Of a stretch of 64,000 bases of DNA, positions 19,182 through 28,006 are shown piece after piece. Where the stretch lies: contig NZ_QWLM01000009.1 of assembly GCF_003515945.1 (NCBI RefSeq), positions 1 through 64,000 on the forward strand, read 5' to 3'. Within the stretch, counting starts at the first letter, position 1. Each line of letters begins with the position of its first letter. The notes under the pieces were generated by a model. The model was given only the letters and a program-made list of their open reading frames with translations. It searched no databases and had not been told where the DNA came from. The DNA comes from Dermacoccus abyssi. GTDB lineage: Bacteria; Actinomycetota; Actinomycetes; Actinomycetales; Dermatophilaceae. The position numbers and the translations under genes were made by a program.

Positions 19182-19991
19182 TCACCACCAGGCGTGGAAG
19201 TGGTGGACGGGCCCGTGCCCCGTGCCGGCTCCGACATCGAGACGCTCGCTCGCGGCGAGGGCCTGCGTCAGGTAGTCCTTGGCGTCACGGGTCGCTTCCG
19301 CCCATCCGTCACGCTGGGGACGCAACGCGGCCATGGCGGCGCTCAGCGTGCAGCCGGTGCCGTGGGTGTTCCGCGTCGCGATGCGCGGCGCCGACAGGCG
19401 GGTGACGTCGCCGCCGACGAGGAGGACGTCCTCACTCGAATCGCCCGCCCCGTGACCGCCCTTGAGCATGACGCCCGCCCCCAGTTGCGCCAGCCGTGCG
19501 GCGAGATCTTCGGTCGGCTCCGGCGGGGGCTCGGGCAGATCGAGCAGGACCGCGGCCTCGGCGAGGTTCGGCGTGATGACGTCCGCCGTCGGCACGAGAC
19601 GCGAACGCAGCGCGTCGACGGCGTCCTCGTCGAGCAATCGGTCCCCGCTCGAGGCGACCATGACGGGATCGAGCACGCGCCACGGCACCTCGGGGTGTGC
19701 TTCGAGCGCGTCGGCGACGGTCTCGATGACGGCGGCGGAGCCGAGCATCCCGATCTTGATCGCGTCGATGCGTACGTCGGCCAGGAGGTTCTCGATCTGG
19801 GTGCGCACCTGGTCGGGCGTCAGCAGACCGACGGCCTCGACACCCTGGGTGTTCTGCGCGACGACCGCCGTGACGACGCCGCAGCCGTAGGCGCCCAGGG
19901 CACCGAAGGTCTTGAGGTCGGCCATGATGCCGGCCCCGCCGCTCGGGTCGGTGCCGGCGATCGACAGAACGTTGGGGATGCGCGTCTTCAT
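19182..19991 (-). CDS. thiD: Hydroxymethylpyrimidine/phosphomethylpyrimidine kinase
   Basis: The 269-residue ribokinase-family enzyme phosphorylates HMP to HMP-P and HMP-PP for thiamin synthesis. VLSIAGTDPSGGAGIMADLKTF is the canonical N-terminus. VVAQNTQGV, the central VMVASSGDRLLDEDAV and the C-terminal anion-hole motif NTHGTGCTLSAAMA with the catalytic aspartate/GTGC region are all intact. It is the last gene of the thiM-thiE-thiD operon and overlaps thiE by four bases (ATGA), so translation is coupled and expression falls under the upstream TPP riboswitch. Confidence 0.96.
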   Translation of the reverse strand: MKTRIPNVLSIAGTDPSGGAGIMADLKTFGALGAYGCGVVTAVVAQNTQGVEAVGLLTPDQVRTQIENLLADVRIDAIKIGMLGSAAVIETVADALEAHPEVPWRVLDPVMVASSGDRLLDEDAVDALRSRLVPTADVITPNLAEAAVLLDLPEPPPEPTEDLAARLAQLGAGVMLKGGHGAGDSSEDVLLVGGDVTRLSAPRIATRNTHGTGCTLSAAMAALRPQRDGWAEATRDAKDYLTQALAASERLDVGAGTGHGPVHHFHAWW

Positions 19992-20719
19992 GCCGGCTCA
20001 CCCGCCTCGCGAGCCAGCGCCTCGTCGAGCGCAACCCGCAGGTCGCGGGTGGCCGAGGCGGGATCGGGCTGGCCGCAGATCGCCGAGACGACAGCAACAC
20101 CTCGCGCACCTTCCCGGACGAGGCCGCTGACGTCTGCCTGCTTGACGCCACCGATGACGACAGCCGGAACACCGCCCGCACGGGCCACTGAGACCAGAGC
20201 GCCGACGCCGTCGGCACCGAGCGGCTCCGGAGCGTTCGGCTTGGTCGGCGTGGCCCGGTAGGGGCCGATGCCGAGCAGGTCGAGCGTGCCGGGCGGCATC
20301 GCGTCCACCGCCCGGATCTCGTCGGCGCGAGAGACCGACCATCCGATGTGGAAGTCGTGGCGCCCGAGGGCCTCGGCGATTCGCCGTGCGGCGACGGGAT
20401 CGAGATCGCTCTGACCGAGGTGCACGCCCGCGGCACCCGCCGCGAGCGCCACGTCGAGACGGTCGTCGATGACGAGCGGTACGCCGGTCGGCTCGAGCGC
20501 CTCGACCAGTTCGGCTGCCAGTGCGGCCAGTTCGCGTGTCGTGGCGTCGTGGTCACGCAGTTGGACGATGTCCGCGCCGTGCTTCGCGGCGGCGAGTGCC
20601 GTCTCGACGACGCCCCGTGGGCCGCCACACAGGTGCGTGTCGGTGACGAGATAGAGGCGCGGACACAGGGAGCGCCGCGGGCTGCGCGTCTGGCTCGGGG
20701 TCGTGGCGCGCGTCGTCAT
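19988..20719 (-). CDS. thiE: Thiamin-phosphate synthase
   Basis: The 243-residue TIM-barrel enzyme joins HMP-PP and thiazole phosphate to make thiamin phosphate. Features are RLYLVTDTHL at strand one, DIVQLRDHDAT, VPLVIDDRLDVALAAGAAGVHLGQ, DLLGIGPYRATPTKPN with the phosphate/pyrimidine contacts, and AVVIGGVKQADV. It carries about 20 extra polar residues at the N-terminus. Four-base overlaps with thiM and thiD indicate one polycistronic message. The three enzymes allow salvage of the pyrimidine and thiazole; the de novo genes thiC and thiG are not in the window. Confidence 0.96.
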   Translation of the reverse strand: MTTRATTPSQTRSPRRSLCPRLYLVTDTHLCGGPRGVVETALAAAKHGADIVQLRDHDATTRELAALAAELVEALEPTGVPLVIDDRLDVALAAGAAGVHLGQSDLDPVAARRIAEALGRHDFHIGWSVSRADEIRAVDAMPPGTLDLLGIGPYRATPTKPNAPEPLGADGVGALVSVARAGGVPAVVIGGVKQADVSGLVREGARGVAVVSAICGQPDPASATRDLRVALDEALAREAGEPA

Positions 20720-21552
20720 CGCAGGTCCAGGTTCGCCGTGACGGTCTCGGAGTCGACGCGGGCGAGGGCGTCGAGCAGTTCGACGGCGAAACTGCCGGGG
20801 CCGGCCGCCCGGCGTGCGGCCTCCTCGGCCGCGACCGTGAGGGCAGCCGTGGCAGCGGCTGCCGCGAGGTGTGGAGTCCGTGCCACGGGCAGGTAGGCGG
20901 CAACGATCGCTCCGAGCGCGCAGCCGACGCCGGTCACCTTCGTCATCAGCTGGTGGCCGCTGGCGATCCGCAGCGTCGGCGACTCGGCGCTGACGACGGC
21001 ATCGATCTCACCGCTGACCGCGACGACTCCACCCGTGCGCTCGGCCAGGCGGGCGGCCACGTCGAGGGCGGAATCGACATCGTCCCCGGCGTCCACGCCG
21101 CGGCCCGCCCCGGTTTCGCCGAAGAGACCGAGCACCTCGGAGGCGTTGCCTCGCACCACGTCGGGGCGGTACTCGAGGAGGTCGCGAGCGAGCTTCGTAC
21201 GCACCGGCAGGGTGCCAACGGCAACGGGATCGAGGCACCAGGATCGGCCCGCCGCTGCACGCGAGGCGGCCGTCGCGAGCATGGCCTCCACGGTCGCGGC
21301 ATTGACCGTGCCGACGTTGATGAGCAGGCCGTCGGCGATGCCCGCGAAGATCGGACCCTCCTCGAGCGAATCGACCATGGCGGGCGACGCTCCGACCGCG
21401 AGGAGCACGTTCGCCGTGAAACCGGTGACGACCGAGTTCGTCAGGCACTGCGTGAGTGGTGCGGCCACGCGGACGGCGTCGACCACGGCGGCGATCTCGT
21501 CGACTTCGGCGCGAGGTCGTGTAGGGGCAGGGGTGTTTCGGGGCGCGATCAT
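20716..21552 (-). CDS. thiM: Hydroxyethylthiazole kinase
   Basis: The 278-residue enzyme phosphorylates the thiazole alcohol salvaged from thiamin breakdown. PLTQCLTNSVVTGFTANVLLAVGASPAM is the family N-terminal signature, with NVGTVNAA, DPVAVGTLPVRT and the catalytic MTKVTGVGCALGAIVAAY later on. The ATG at 21552 is chosen because the residues upstream belong to the riboswitch and AGGAG lies at the right spacing. It leads the thi operon. Confidence 0.96.
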   Translation of the reverse strand: MIAPRNTPAPTRPRAEVDEIAAVVDAVRVAAPLTQCLTNSVVTGFTANVLLAVGASPAMVDSLEEGPIFAGIADGLLINVGTVNAATVEAMLATAASRAAAGRSWCLDPVAVGTLPVRTKLARDLLEYRPDVVRGNASEVLGLFGETGAGRGVDAGDDVDSALDVAARLAERTGGVVAVSGEIDAVVSAESPTLRIASGHQLMTKVTGVGCALGAIVAAYLPVARTPHLAAAAATAALTVAAEEAARRAAGPGSFAVELLDALARVDSETVTANLDLR

Positions 21553-21559
21553 CGCGCGT

Positions 21560-21675
21560 CTCCTTCCTACGCCGGCATTACCCGGATCAGGTGTGCCCAC
21601 CGATGACGGTGGATCTGGCGGTCGACGCACACTTGGCGTCTCTCAGCTCGAAGGCTCCCGCGGGACGCTCACCAA
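21560..21675 (-). ncRNA. TPP (THI-box) riboswitch
   Basis: Reading the minus strand 5' to 3', the conserved CTGAGAG of the pyrimidine-sensing arm (21640-21646) is followed about 50 bases later by ACCTGATCCGGGTAATGCCG and GCGTAGG (21569-21590 region), the pyrophosphate-sensing helix. It sits directly upstream of thiM and its 3' end contains the Shine-Dalgarno GGAAGGAG, so TPP binding most likely blocks translation initiation. The 5' boundary is approximate. Confidence 0.92.
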
Positions 21676-21762
21676 TCTACCGATTCCCCTGGCGCCGCGG
21701 GGCGAGGGGGTCGATAGCCTGGAGGCAGACAGGTACACCCCTTCCCAAGGAGTTTGTTGAGC

Positions 21763-22643
21763 ATGCCCCAGGCCCAGACCGGCATCTTCGTCGAAGGTGC
21801 GACGTCGAGCGAGTACATCGAGTTCGACGTCGCGCCCGGTTCGCTCACCTCGCTCTCGCAGCTGCTGCCGCTCTTCGAGGCCGAGCAGGACGACGTGGGC
21901 GTCAACTTCGTCGTCGGTGTGCGCCCCTCGCTCATGAAGGAGATCTCGCCGAAGCACACGCCCGAGAACGTGCACGACTTCGCCGACGACGTCGTCGGAG
22001 CCGACGGTTACGTCATCCCCGCGACGCAGCGCGACCTCGTCTTCTGGGTGTTCGGCGGTGCGCGCGACAAGGTGTTCGACGCGACGCGTCAGCTGCTTGC
22101 CATCGCGCGCGAGATAGTGCCGGGTATCCGCGTCGTCGACGAGACGGAGGGCTGGGTCTACCAGACGAACCGTGACCTCACGGGGTTCGTCGACGGCACC
22201 GAGAACCCCACGACGATCGAGCAGTACGACGAGGCCGTCGTCGCGGACGGCAAGCCCGGCGAGGGCTCGAGCGTGCTGCTGCTGCAGAAGTGGCCGCACA
22301 AGCAGAAGGCCTGGGAGTCGCTCTCCACCGAGGAGCAGGAGGGCGTCATCGGCCGTACGAAGGTCGACTCCGTCGAGCTCGAGGACAAGCCGGAGACGAG
22401 CCACGCAGAGCGCACCGACCAGGACGACTTCGGCCACATCGTGCGCCGCAACATGCCCTACGGCGACGTCAGCTCGCACGGCACGATGTTCGTCGGGTTC
22501 GCGTGCGAGCAGAAGCGTCTGCACGACATGCTCGAGTCGATGGCCGGCGTCGGCGACTACCCGCGCGACGCCCTGACGAAGTACTCGAACGCCGAGACCG
22601 GTTCGTACTACGTCATCCCCCGGTGGACGCGTTCAAGGGCTGA
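21763..22643 (+). CDS. Dyp-type peroxidase, frameshifted at the extreme 3' end
   Basis: This heme peroxidase of the YfeX/DypB-like group oxidises dyes or phenolics with peroxide. DLTGFVDGTENPTT carries the catalytic GxxDG aspartate, GHIVRRNMPYG supplies the proximal heme histidine, and the distal arginine region GTMFVGFACEQ follows. ATG 21763 is set by AAGGAG ten bases upstream. In the given sequence the frame leaves the family pattern after SYYVIP, reading RWTRSRAD and running to 22686. Adding one C in the run at 22617-22621 restores VIPPVDAFKG and a stop at 22641-22643, the usual C-terminus, and a whole codon number. No encapsulin gene or targeting tail is seen. Confidence 0.88.
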
Positions 22644-22668
22644 CGCTCCGCCGCCACGCATGCCGAGC

Positions 22669-22756
22669 GGCCGTAGCCAACTTTGACGTTGGCTACGGCC
22701 GTTGCGGTTGGTGACGTTGCACCGTCACCAACCGCAGCAAACGTCACCGGCTGGGG
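22669..22756. repeat. Dispersed palindromic repeat, copy 1 of 3
   Basis: Two tandem hairpins are present: a perfect 13-bp stem (22669-22681 with 22688-22700) and a second perfect 13-bp stem (22704-22716 with 22723-22735, arm GCGGTTGGTGACG), each with a six-base loop. A tail AACGTCACCGGCTGGG follows. It lies between convergent genes, so it may serve both as a terminator. Confidence 0.8.
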
Positions 22757-22769
22757 ACGTGCCTCGGCG

Positions 22770-23852
22770 TCAGACGGCCCTCGTCAGGGCGGGACGGACG
22801 ACGGGCTGGAAGCGCGTCAGGCCGTACTCGCGGTCGACGAAGCGGCTCATCCAGACGGTGAGGACGAGCGTGGTGACGGCCGACCAGACGACGAACCACA
22901 ACTCCGTCTCACCCTGCGCGAGGGCGTCCGGGACGAACGGCGTGATGAGCCCGATGAACAGGTTGTTCGACACGTGCAGCAGCACCGGCAGCTCAAGTCC
23001 GCCGGACTTCCACGCAAGGTAGGCGGTACACACGGCGAAGAGGGCGATGTCGACGAGACCGACCGCGTCGTACCCGTGCAGCACGGTGAACAGGGGCGCG
23101 GCCACGAGCACGCCCCACACCGGCGAACGAAGCCAGGTTCCGATCATCTGCGGGAGCAATCCGCGGAAGACGTACTCCTCCGCGGCGGCCTGCAGCGGCA
23201 CGAGAACGACGGCGAAGAGGAGGATCCACAGCGTCGTCGACCGCGTGGTCGTCGTGAGGGTGTCCGCGTCGAAGAGGAAGATCGGCGCGAGGACGGCCAC
23301 TGCGGAGACGGGCACGACGACGCGGGCTGCGCGCGCCATGAACTCCCAGCGGTAATGGCCGAACACCGAGTGGATCGTGCCGCGTCGGCCACCGACGCGG
23401 ACAGCCACCCACACGACCGGCAGGAAGAGCGCGACGGAGAGGAACCCGTAGAAGAAGTCAGCCGGATTGCGTGAGTCCCCGAGGTCTTCGGTGGGTCGAC
23501 GCAGTTCCGGGAAGATCGCGTGGACCGCGAAGGCAAGGCCCGTGGCCACGGCTGCGACGACGAGCGTCGTGGCGACGAACATGACCAGCATGACGAGCGG
23601 CCGCCACCACCGCCCGGAACGCGGGGTGACGTGGGCGAGCCGGTGGTAAGGCAGGTTCGCCCAGCGAGGCTCTGTGCTGGAAGCCGCCATAGCCTCGTCG
23701 GGAGCCTGGGTCGTCGGCAGAACCGGTTGCGTCGGAGCCCCCGCATCGAGGCCGACCGGGCGAACCGGCAGGGTGTTCGTGTGCGGCTCGTCGTGCCCGA
23801 CGCCCACCGGCGTCGTGTGCTGCGGCTGTGGCTGCGTCTCGTCTCGTTCCAT
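22770..23852 (-). CDS. CPBP-family intramembrane metalloprotease
   Basis: The 360-residue membrane protein has a disordered, Pro/Thr-rich cytoplasmic N-terminus (~75 residues) and about eight helices. The CPBP/Abi glutamic protease motifs are present in order: EEYVFRG (EExxxR), LFTVLHG (FxxxH) and LHVSNN (HxxxN). Such enzymes (Rce1-like) process prenylated proteins in eukaryotes and, in bacteria, are linked to bacteriocin self-immunity or peptide maturation; no substrate gene is adjacent. It is divergent from the histidine kinase gene. Confidence 0.85.
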   Translation of the reverse strand: MERDETQPQPQHTTPVGVGHDEPHTNTLPVRPVGLDAGAPTQPVLPTTQAPDEAMAASSTEPRWANLPYHRLAHVTPRSGRWWRPLVMLVMFVATTLVVAAVATGLAFAVHAIFPELRRPTEDLGDSRNPADFFYGFLSVALFLPVVWVAVRVGGRRGTIHSVFGHYRWEFMARAARVVVPVSAVAVLAPIFLFDADTLTTTTRSTTLWILLFAVVLVPLQAAAEEYVFRGLLPQMIGTWLRSPVWGVLVAAPLFTVLHGYDAVGLVDIALFAVCTAYLAWKSGGLELPVLLHVSNNLFIGLITPFVPDALAQGETELWFVVWSAVTTLVLTVWMSRFVDREYGLTRFQPVVRPALTRAV

Positions 23853-23984
23853 GCCTCAACCCTCGTCGTTCGAGCATGCCCGACGCATCGGCCCAGGGCA
23901 TGGTCGTCGAGGTTCATTCTTTCGGCTGACGTACCGCGTCAGGGAGCGACCTTCGGCCGATACCGTCATCCCTTCGCGCGTTCC

Positions 23985-23990
23985 TACGAT
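23985..23990 (+). promoter_or_regulatory. -10 box for the histidine kinase gene
   Basis: TACGAT ends six bases before ATG 23997. Confidence 0.5.
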
Positions 23991-23996
23991 GGCGGT

Positions 23997-25235
23997 ATGC
24001 CACTTTCCGCCGGCACATCGCTGGCCACCTCGAACAACGAACGCCTCGCCGGCCCGCGGCGCTGGCGTCCGTTCGCGGTGAGCGCGGCCTGTTTCGTCCT
24101 CGGCGTCGTGATCTTCGGCATCCAGATCGAAACGCTCGAGGAGGACGGTCTTTCCTCCTACGAGAACGGGCTGCTCCTCTGGGATTTCCTCGTCGGCTTC
24201 GTCGCGGTGATCGCTGTGGGCCCGATGTCTCGCGCGGGGCGGTGGAACTACCTGCTCCTGCTCGCCTCCGCCGTCAGCGCGTTCGCGACACCCGCAGCGA
24301 TGGTCGCCGTCGTCCGACTCGGTGGGCTGCGCCGTCGCCGGGACGACGTCGCGGTGCTCGCTCTTCTCGTCGCGACGGGTCTTGTCCAGACGGCACTGAC
24401 CGAGCAGCGGCTGTCCCTCGACTGGTCGACCCTCCTGTGGTCGCTCATCATGGTGCCGATCGGCTATGCCTTCCTCGCCTGGGGACGTTCGCGGGCCGAG
24501 CGGGCGGAGTTGCTCGCGTCGTGGAAGGCGCAGGCCATCGCCGCCCAGCGCGAGCGTGCGGCCATCGAACGCGAACACGCTGCCCTGGCCCGCTCGAAGC
24601 AGATCGACGCGGAGCGTGCCCGTTCGGAGGAACGCACCGCCATCGCGCGCGACATGCACGACAGCCTTTCGCACCACCTCTCCCTCATCGCGATGCACGC
24701 CGGCGCGCTCGCCTACCGTGAGGACCTCTCGCCGGAACAGATGCGCGCCACCGCCCGCACCCTGCGTGACGCCGCAGGAACTGCGAACACCGAGCTGCGC
24801 GAGGTGCTCTCCGCGCTGCGCAGCCCCACACCCGACGCGCGGCCCCTCCCGTCGGCTCGTGATGTCCTCACGCTCGTCGAGGACGCTCGTGCGCAGGGCC
24901 GCCTCGTCACCGTCAATTTCGAGGGCCTGGAGGAGACCGACCTCGGGACGCTGACCGGCACCAACGGCGCGGCAGTGCACCGCATCGTCAGTGAACTCGT
25001 CGTCAACGCGGGCAAACACGCTCCCGACGCTCCGCTCGCGCTCACGTTCCGCCGTGACGAGGACGCGTTGGTCGTCGTGAGCACCAACCCCACGGCCGCG
25101 TCGTCGGAGGCCCTGAGCACCGGTCTCGGACTCGTCGGGGTGGGCGAGCGGGTGCGTCTGCTCGGTGGCACGATGAACCGACGCGAGACACCCGGCTACT
25201 TCACTGTGGAGGTGGGCATTCCGTGGCGCAGCTGA
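23997..25235 (+). CDS. NarL-type sensor histidine kinase
   Basis: The 412-residue membrane kinase has roughly four to five N-terminal helices (residues ~25-160) with little outside the membrane, a coiled segment (AERAELLASWKAQAIAAQRE), a HisKA_3 dimerisation domain with the phosphorylated His221 in IARDMHDSLSHHLS, and a C-terminal HATPase_c domain with N-box VVNAGKHAP and G-box STGLGLVGVGERV. The architecture resembles DesK-like sensors. It overlaps the response regulator start by 13 bases, so the two form a coupled pair. Signal unknown. Confidence 0.9.
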   Translation: MPLSAGTSLATSNNERLAGPRRWRPFAVSAACFVLGVVIFGIQIETLEEDGLSSYENGLLLWDFLVGFVAVIAVGPMSRAGRWNYLLLLASAVSAFATPAAMVAVVRLGGLRRRRDDVAVLALLVATGLVQTALTEQRLSLDWSTLLWSLIMVPIGYAFLAWGRSRAERAELLASWKAQAIAAQRERAAIEREHAALARSKQIDAERARSEERTAIARDMHDSLSHHLSLIAMHAGALAYREDLSPEQMRATARTLRDAAGTANTELREVLSALRSPTPDARPLPSARDVLTLVEDARAQGRLVTVNFEGLEETDLGTLTGTNGAAVHRIVSELVVNAGKHAPDAPLALTFRRDEDALVVVSTNPTAASSEALSTGLGLVGVGERVRLLGGTMNRRETPGYFTVEVGIPWRS

Positions 25236-25971
25236 CCGACCCCGACGCCCGCGTTCGCGTGCTCGTCGCCGACGACGAGAACCTCATGCGTGCCGGGCTG
25301 CGGCTCATGATCGACGGCGCTCGCGGCATCGAGGTCGTGGGCGAAGCCGCCGACGGTGCCGAAGCCGTCACGCTCACGCGTGAACTCGACCCGGACGTCG
25401 TCCTCATGGACGTTCGCATGCCGCGTATGAACGGGCTCGACGCCACCCGGGCGCTCGCCGACGAAGGGGCACGGGCGCGCGTCGTCGTCCTCACCGCGTT
25501 CGACACCGACGACTACCTGCTCGACGCGCTGCGCGGCGGGGCGGTGTCGTTCCTGCTCAAGGACTCTCCCCCGGAGGCCGTCGTCGAAGCCGTGCTCGAC
25601 GCAGCCCGAGGTGGCGCTCGGTTCTCGCCGTCGGTGCTGACGCGGCTCGTGCGGTTGGCTGCGGGCCGGCCGCGGGTGCTGCTTCTGCGCCGAGTGACGA
25701 CATCGGGCTGGGCGGCGGTTCGGTAGGTGAATCAGGCCCCGGAGCGCCGTCAGCGGTGCCATCGCCTGCGGCAGCGCCGGCCGGCGTCACGGAGCGCGAG
25801 TGGGAGGTGGCCCAGCTCATCGCCCAGGGCCTGACGAACGCCGAAATCGCTCAGCAGCTCTACCTCAGCATGCCGACGATCAAGACCCACACGAGCCGAC
25901 TGTTCGACAAGCTCGGCGTGACGAACCGCGTCCAGTTGGCCATCCGGGTGCTCGAGCTGTCCGAAACGTAG
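25223..25971 (+). CDS. NarL/LuxR response regulator, frameshifted in the linker
   Basis: This is the partner of the preceding kinase. GTG 25223 begins a receiver domain with acidic pocket DDEN, phospho-acceptor D63 in LMDVRMPRMNG, conserved Thr in VVLTAFD and Lys in FLLKDSPP. The LuxR helix-turn-helix (LTNAEIAQQLYLS, TIKTHTSRLFDKLGV) lies in another frame, ending at 25971. The two frames join without stops if one base is added in the G/C-rich run near 25660-25672, giving a 249-residue protein with a Gly/Ala/Ser linker of about 45 residues, long for the family. As written, the receiver frame stops at 25726 and the DNA-binding half would not be made. Confidence 0.85.
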
Positions 25972-26050
25972 CCAACCTCGACGTTGGCCACGTTTCTTGC
26001 GGTTGGTGACGGTGCAACGTAGCCAACCGCAACGAACGTCACCGGCTGGG
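25964..26050. repeat. Dispersed palindromic repeat, copy 2 of 3
   Basis: The first hairpin (25964-25976 with 25983-25995, one mismatch) begins inside the last codons of the response regulator. The second uses the same GCGGTTGGTGACG left arm as copy 1, but its right arm carries CGTAGCC instead of CGTCACC, so it is imperfect. The same tail AACGTCACCGGCTGGG closes the copy. Confidence 0.75.
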
Positions 26051-26083
26051 TCCACCGCTGGGGTGGCCCCTCACCACCCCGCC

Positions 26084-26089
26084 TACACT
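26084..26089 (+). promoter_or_regulatory. -10 box for the SDR gene
   Basis: TACACT lies six bases before GTG 26096, which supports that codon over the ATG at 26111. Confidence 0.45.
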
Positions 26090-26095
26090 TGCCGG

Positions 26096-27691
26096 GTGGA
26101 TTCGGACGACATGGCAGCCCCTGAGCACGTGCACGAAGAGGCGCTGACGCCCGAGCAGGAGCAGCTGTTCGCCGAGACCGCGATCGACGCCCACGAGATG
26201 GCGACGACGTTGCGCGTCCTCGGCATGCTGCACGAACTGCCGGCGGGCCACCCCGACATCCAGCGGGTCAAGCGCGCCACCGGCACGATGTACAAGCGGG
26301 TACGCAAGGCGCGGCGCAACGAGGCGCGCGAGGCCGAGCTCGGGCCCTTGCGCGCCCACGACACGAAGGTGCTCGAGTCCACGGCTACCGGTTCGCCGCT
26401 TCGGATCGACGACGAGACGAAGGGCATCCCCCTGACGTCGAGCACGGTCGGCGACATCGCAGGCGAGCTGCACACGCCGCGCGGTTGCTACATCTGCCAC
26501 GAGAAGTACACGACCGTCGACGCGTTCTACCACTGGCTCTGCCCGAAGTGCGCGGCGATGAGCCACGCCAAGCGTCACCAGCGCGTCGACCTCACGGGCA
26601 AGCGCGCGCTGCTGACGGGCGGGCGCGCCAAGATCGGCATGTACATCGCACTCATGCTGCTGCGTGACGGCGCGCACCTGACGATCACGACGCGCTTCCC
26701 GCGTGACGCGGCCCGCCGGTTCGCGGAACTCGCCGACTCGCCGGAGTGGATCGACCGGCTCAAGATCGTCGGCATCGACCTGCGCGACCCGACGCAGGTC
26801 ATCGCCCTGGCCGACGAGGTGGCCGAGGCGGGGCCGCTCGACATTCTCATCAACAACGCGGCGCAGACGGTGCGGCGCACGCCCGGGGCGTACTCGAACC
26901 TCGTCGCGGGTGAGGAGCTGCCGCTGCCGCGCGACATCGCGTTGCCGCAGATCGTGCAGTTCGATCGCATCAGCGACGCGCACCCGGCCAACCTCGCGGG
27001 CACGCTCGCGGCGCACAAGCACACGCATGCGGCGGACGACGAGAACCATGACGAGGCGGGAGCCCGGGCGTCCGAGCTTGAGGCGCAGTCGGCGGCGGCG
27101 ACGACGTCGCTCGCCCTGTCGGCCGGGCACGCGAGTCTCGATGCGTACCAGGCGGGTACGGCCGTCGACGCGGGCGGGTTGTTGCCGGACACGCAGCGCG
27201 TCAACAGCTGGAAGCAGAAGGTCGAGGAGGTCGACCCGCTCGAGCTTCTCGAGGTGCAGCTGTGCAACTCGACGGCGCCCTTCCTGCTCGTGAGCCGGCT
27301 GCGGCCGTCGATGCGTCAGGCGGTGAAGAACGGTGCGCGGCGGGCGTACGTCGTCAACGTCTCGGCGATGGAGGGACAGTTCTCGCGCCGCTACAAGGGG
27401 CCCGGACACCCGCACACGAACATGGCGAAGGCGGCGCTCAACATGATGACGCGCACGTCGGCGGGCGAGATGTTCACGACCGACAAGATCCTCATGACGG
27501 CGGTCGACACGGGCTGGATCACCGACGAGCGCCCGCACCACGAGAAGCTGCGCATCGCTGAGGAGGGCTGGCACGCGCCGCTCGACCTCGTCGACGGCGC
27601 CGCCCGCGTCTACGACCCGATCGTCATGGGCGAGAACGGAATCGACCAGTACGGCATCTTCCTCAAGGACTTCGCCGAGCACCCTTGGTGA
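26096..27691 (+). CDS. Zinc-ribbon SDR-family oxidoreductase
   Basis: The 531-residue protein has a helical N-terminal domain, a four-cysteine zinc ribbon (C131-x2-C134-x14-C149-x2-C152, in CYICHEK and LCPKCAA), and then a Rossmann short-chain dehydrogenase domain starting RALLTGGRAKIG, with LDILINNAAQTVRR (NNAG-like). An insertion of about 100 residues rich in Ala/His follows before LCNSTAPFLLVSRL. At the usual YxxxK site the sequence reads HTNMAKAAL: the Lys is present but the Tyr is replaced by Thr. Long SDRs of this type occur in actinobacteria and fungi; substrate unknown. The nonstandard active site may mean a changed reaction or a binding role. Confidence 0.82.
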   Translation: MDSDDMAAPEHVHEEALTPEQEQLFAETAIDAHEMATTLRVLGMLHELPAGHPDIQRVKRATGTMYKRVRKARRNEAREAELGPLRAHDTKVLESTATGSPLRIDDETKGIPLTSSTVGDIAGELHTPRGCYICHEKYTTVDAFYHWLCPKCAAMSHAKRHQRVDLTGKRALLTGGRAKIGMYIALMLLRDGAHLTITTRFPRDAARRFAELADSPEWIDRLKIVGIDLRDPTQVIALADEVAEAGPLDILINNAAQTVRRTPGAYSNLVAGEELPLPRDIALPQIVQFDRISDAHPANLAGTLAAHKHTHAADDENHDEAGARASELEAQSAAATTSLALSAGHASLDAYQAGTAVDAGGLLPDTQRVNSWKQKVEEVDPLELLEVQLCNSTAPFLLVSRLRPSMRQAVKNGARRAYVVNVSAMEGQFSRRYKGPGHPHTNMAKAALNMMTRTSAGEMFTTDKILMTAVDTGWITDERPHHEKLRIAEEGWHAPLDLVDGAARVYDPIVMGENGIDQYGIFLKDFAEHPW

Positions 27692-28006
27692 CGCCGACGT
27701 GCGGCCGGACTCCATCGGCTGGCTTCGTGACGCTGCCATCGGCTCATGGGGCGATCTGTGTCAGATCAGACGGTCGCCAGATCATTTCTAAGTGAGCGGT
27801 CCCAAGCAGTCTTTGTAACTTCAGGGCCCTAAAGTCACAAAGACTGGCGGCGGTTCGCGTCGCAGAGCCCCCTAGCCCGGGCAACGTCGCCGCGACGCGT
27901 GCGCGGCACTCATCGGGTGAGGTAGCTCACCCTCAGGTCACAGCGACCTAACGGTTCGGTGAACGGATCGCGTCGGCGTGGCGTCGCCCGCGTGAAATCG
28001 GCAACC
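27692..28006. other. Gene-free region with two inverted repeats
   Basis: No gene is seen here. GATCTG-TGT-CAGATC at 27753-27767 is a perfect 15-base palindrome that could be an operator. A 14-base hairpin follows (27808-27821 with 27832-27845, one mismatch, ten-base loop), AT-richer than its surroundings, which may terminate the SDR transcript. The remaining ~110 bases up to the SGNH gene should contain its promoter but no clear box stands out. Confidence 0.5.

Noticed and set aside
21754-21762. TTG start codons for the Dyp peroxidase
   Set aside because: They lie too close to the AAGGAG ribosome site; ATG 21763 has the right spacing and the family N-terminus.
22702-23022. Similar short open frames starting MRLVTLHRHQ at the three repeat copies
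   Set aside because: Their similarity comes from the palindromic repeat itself, not from a gene family; frames continue into unrelated antisense sequence.
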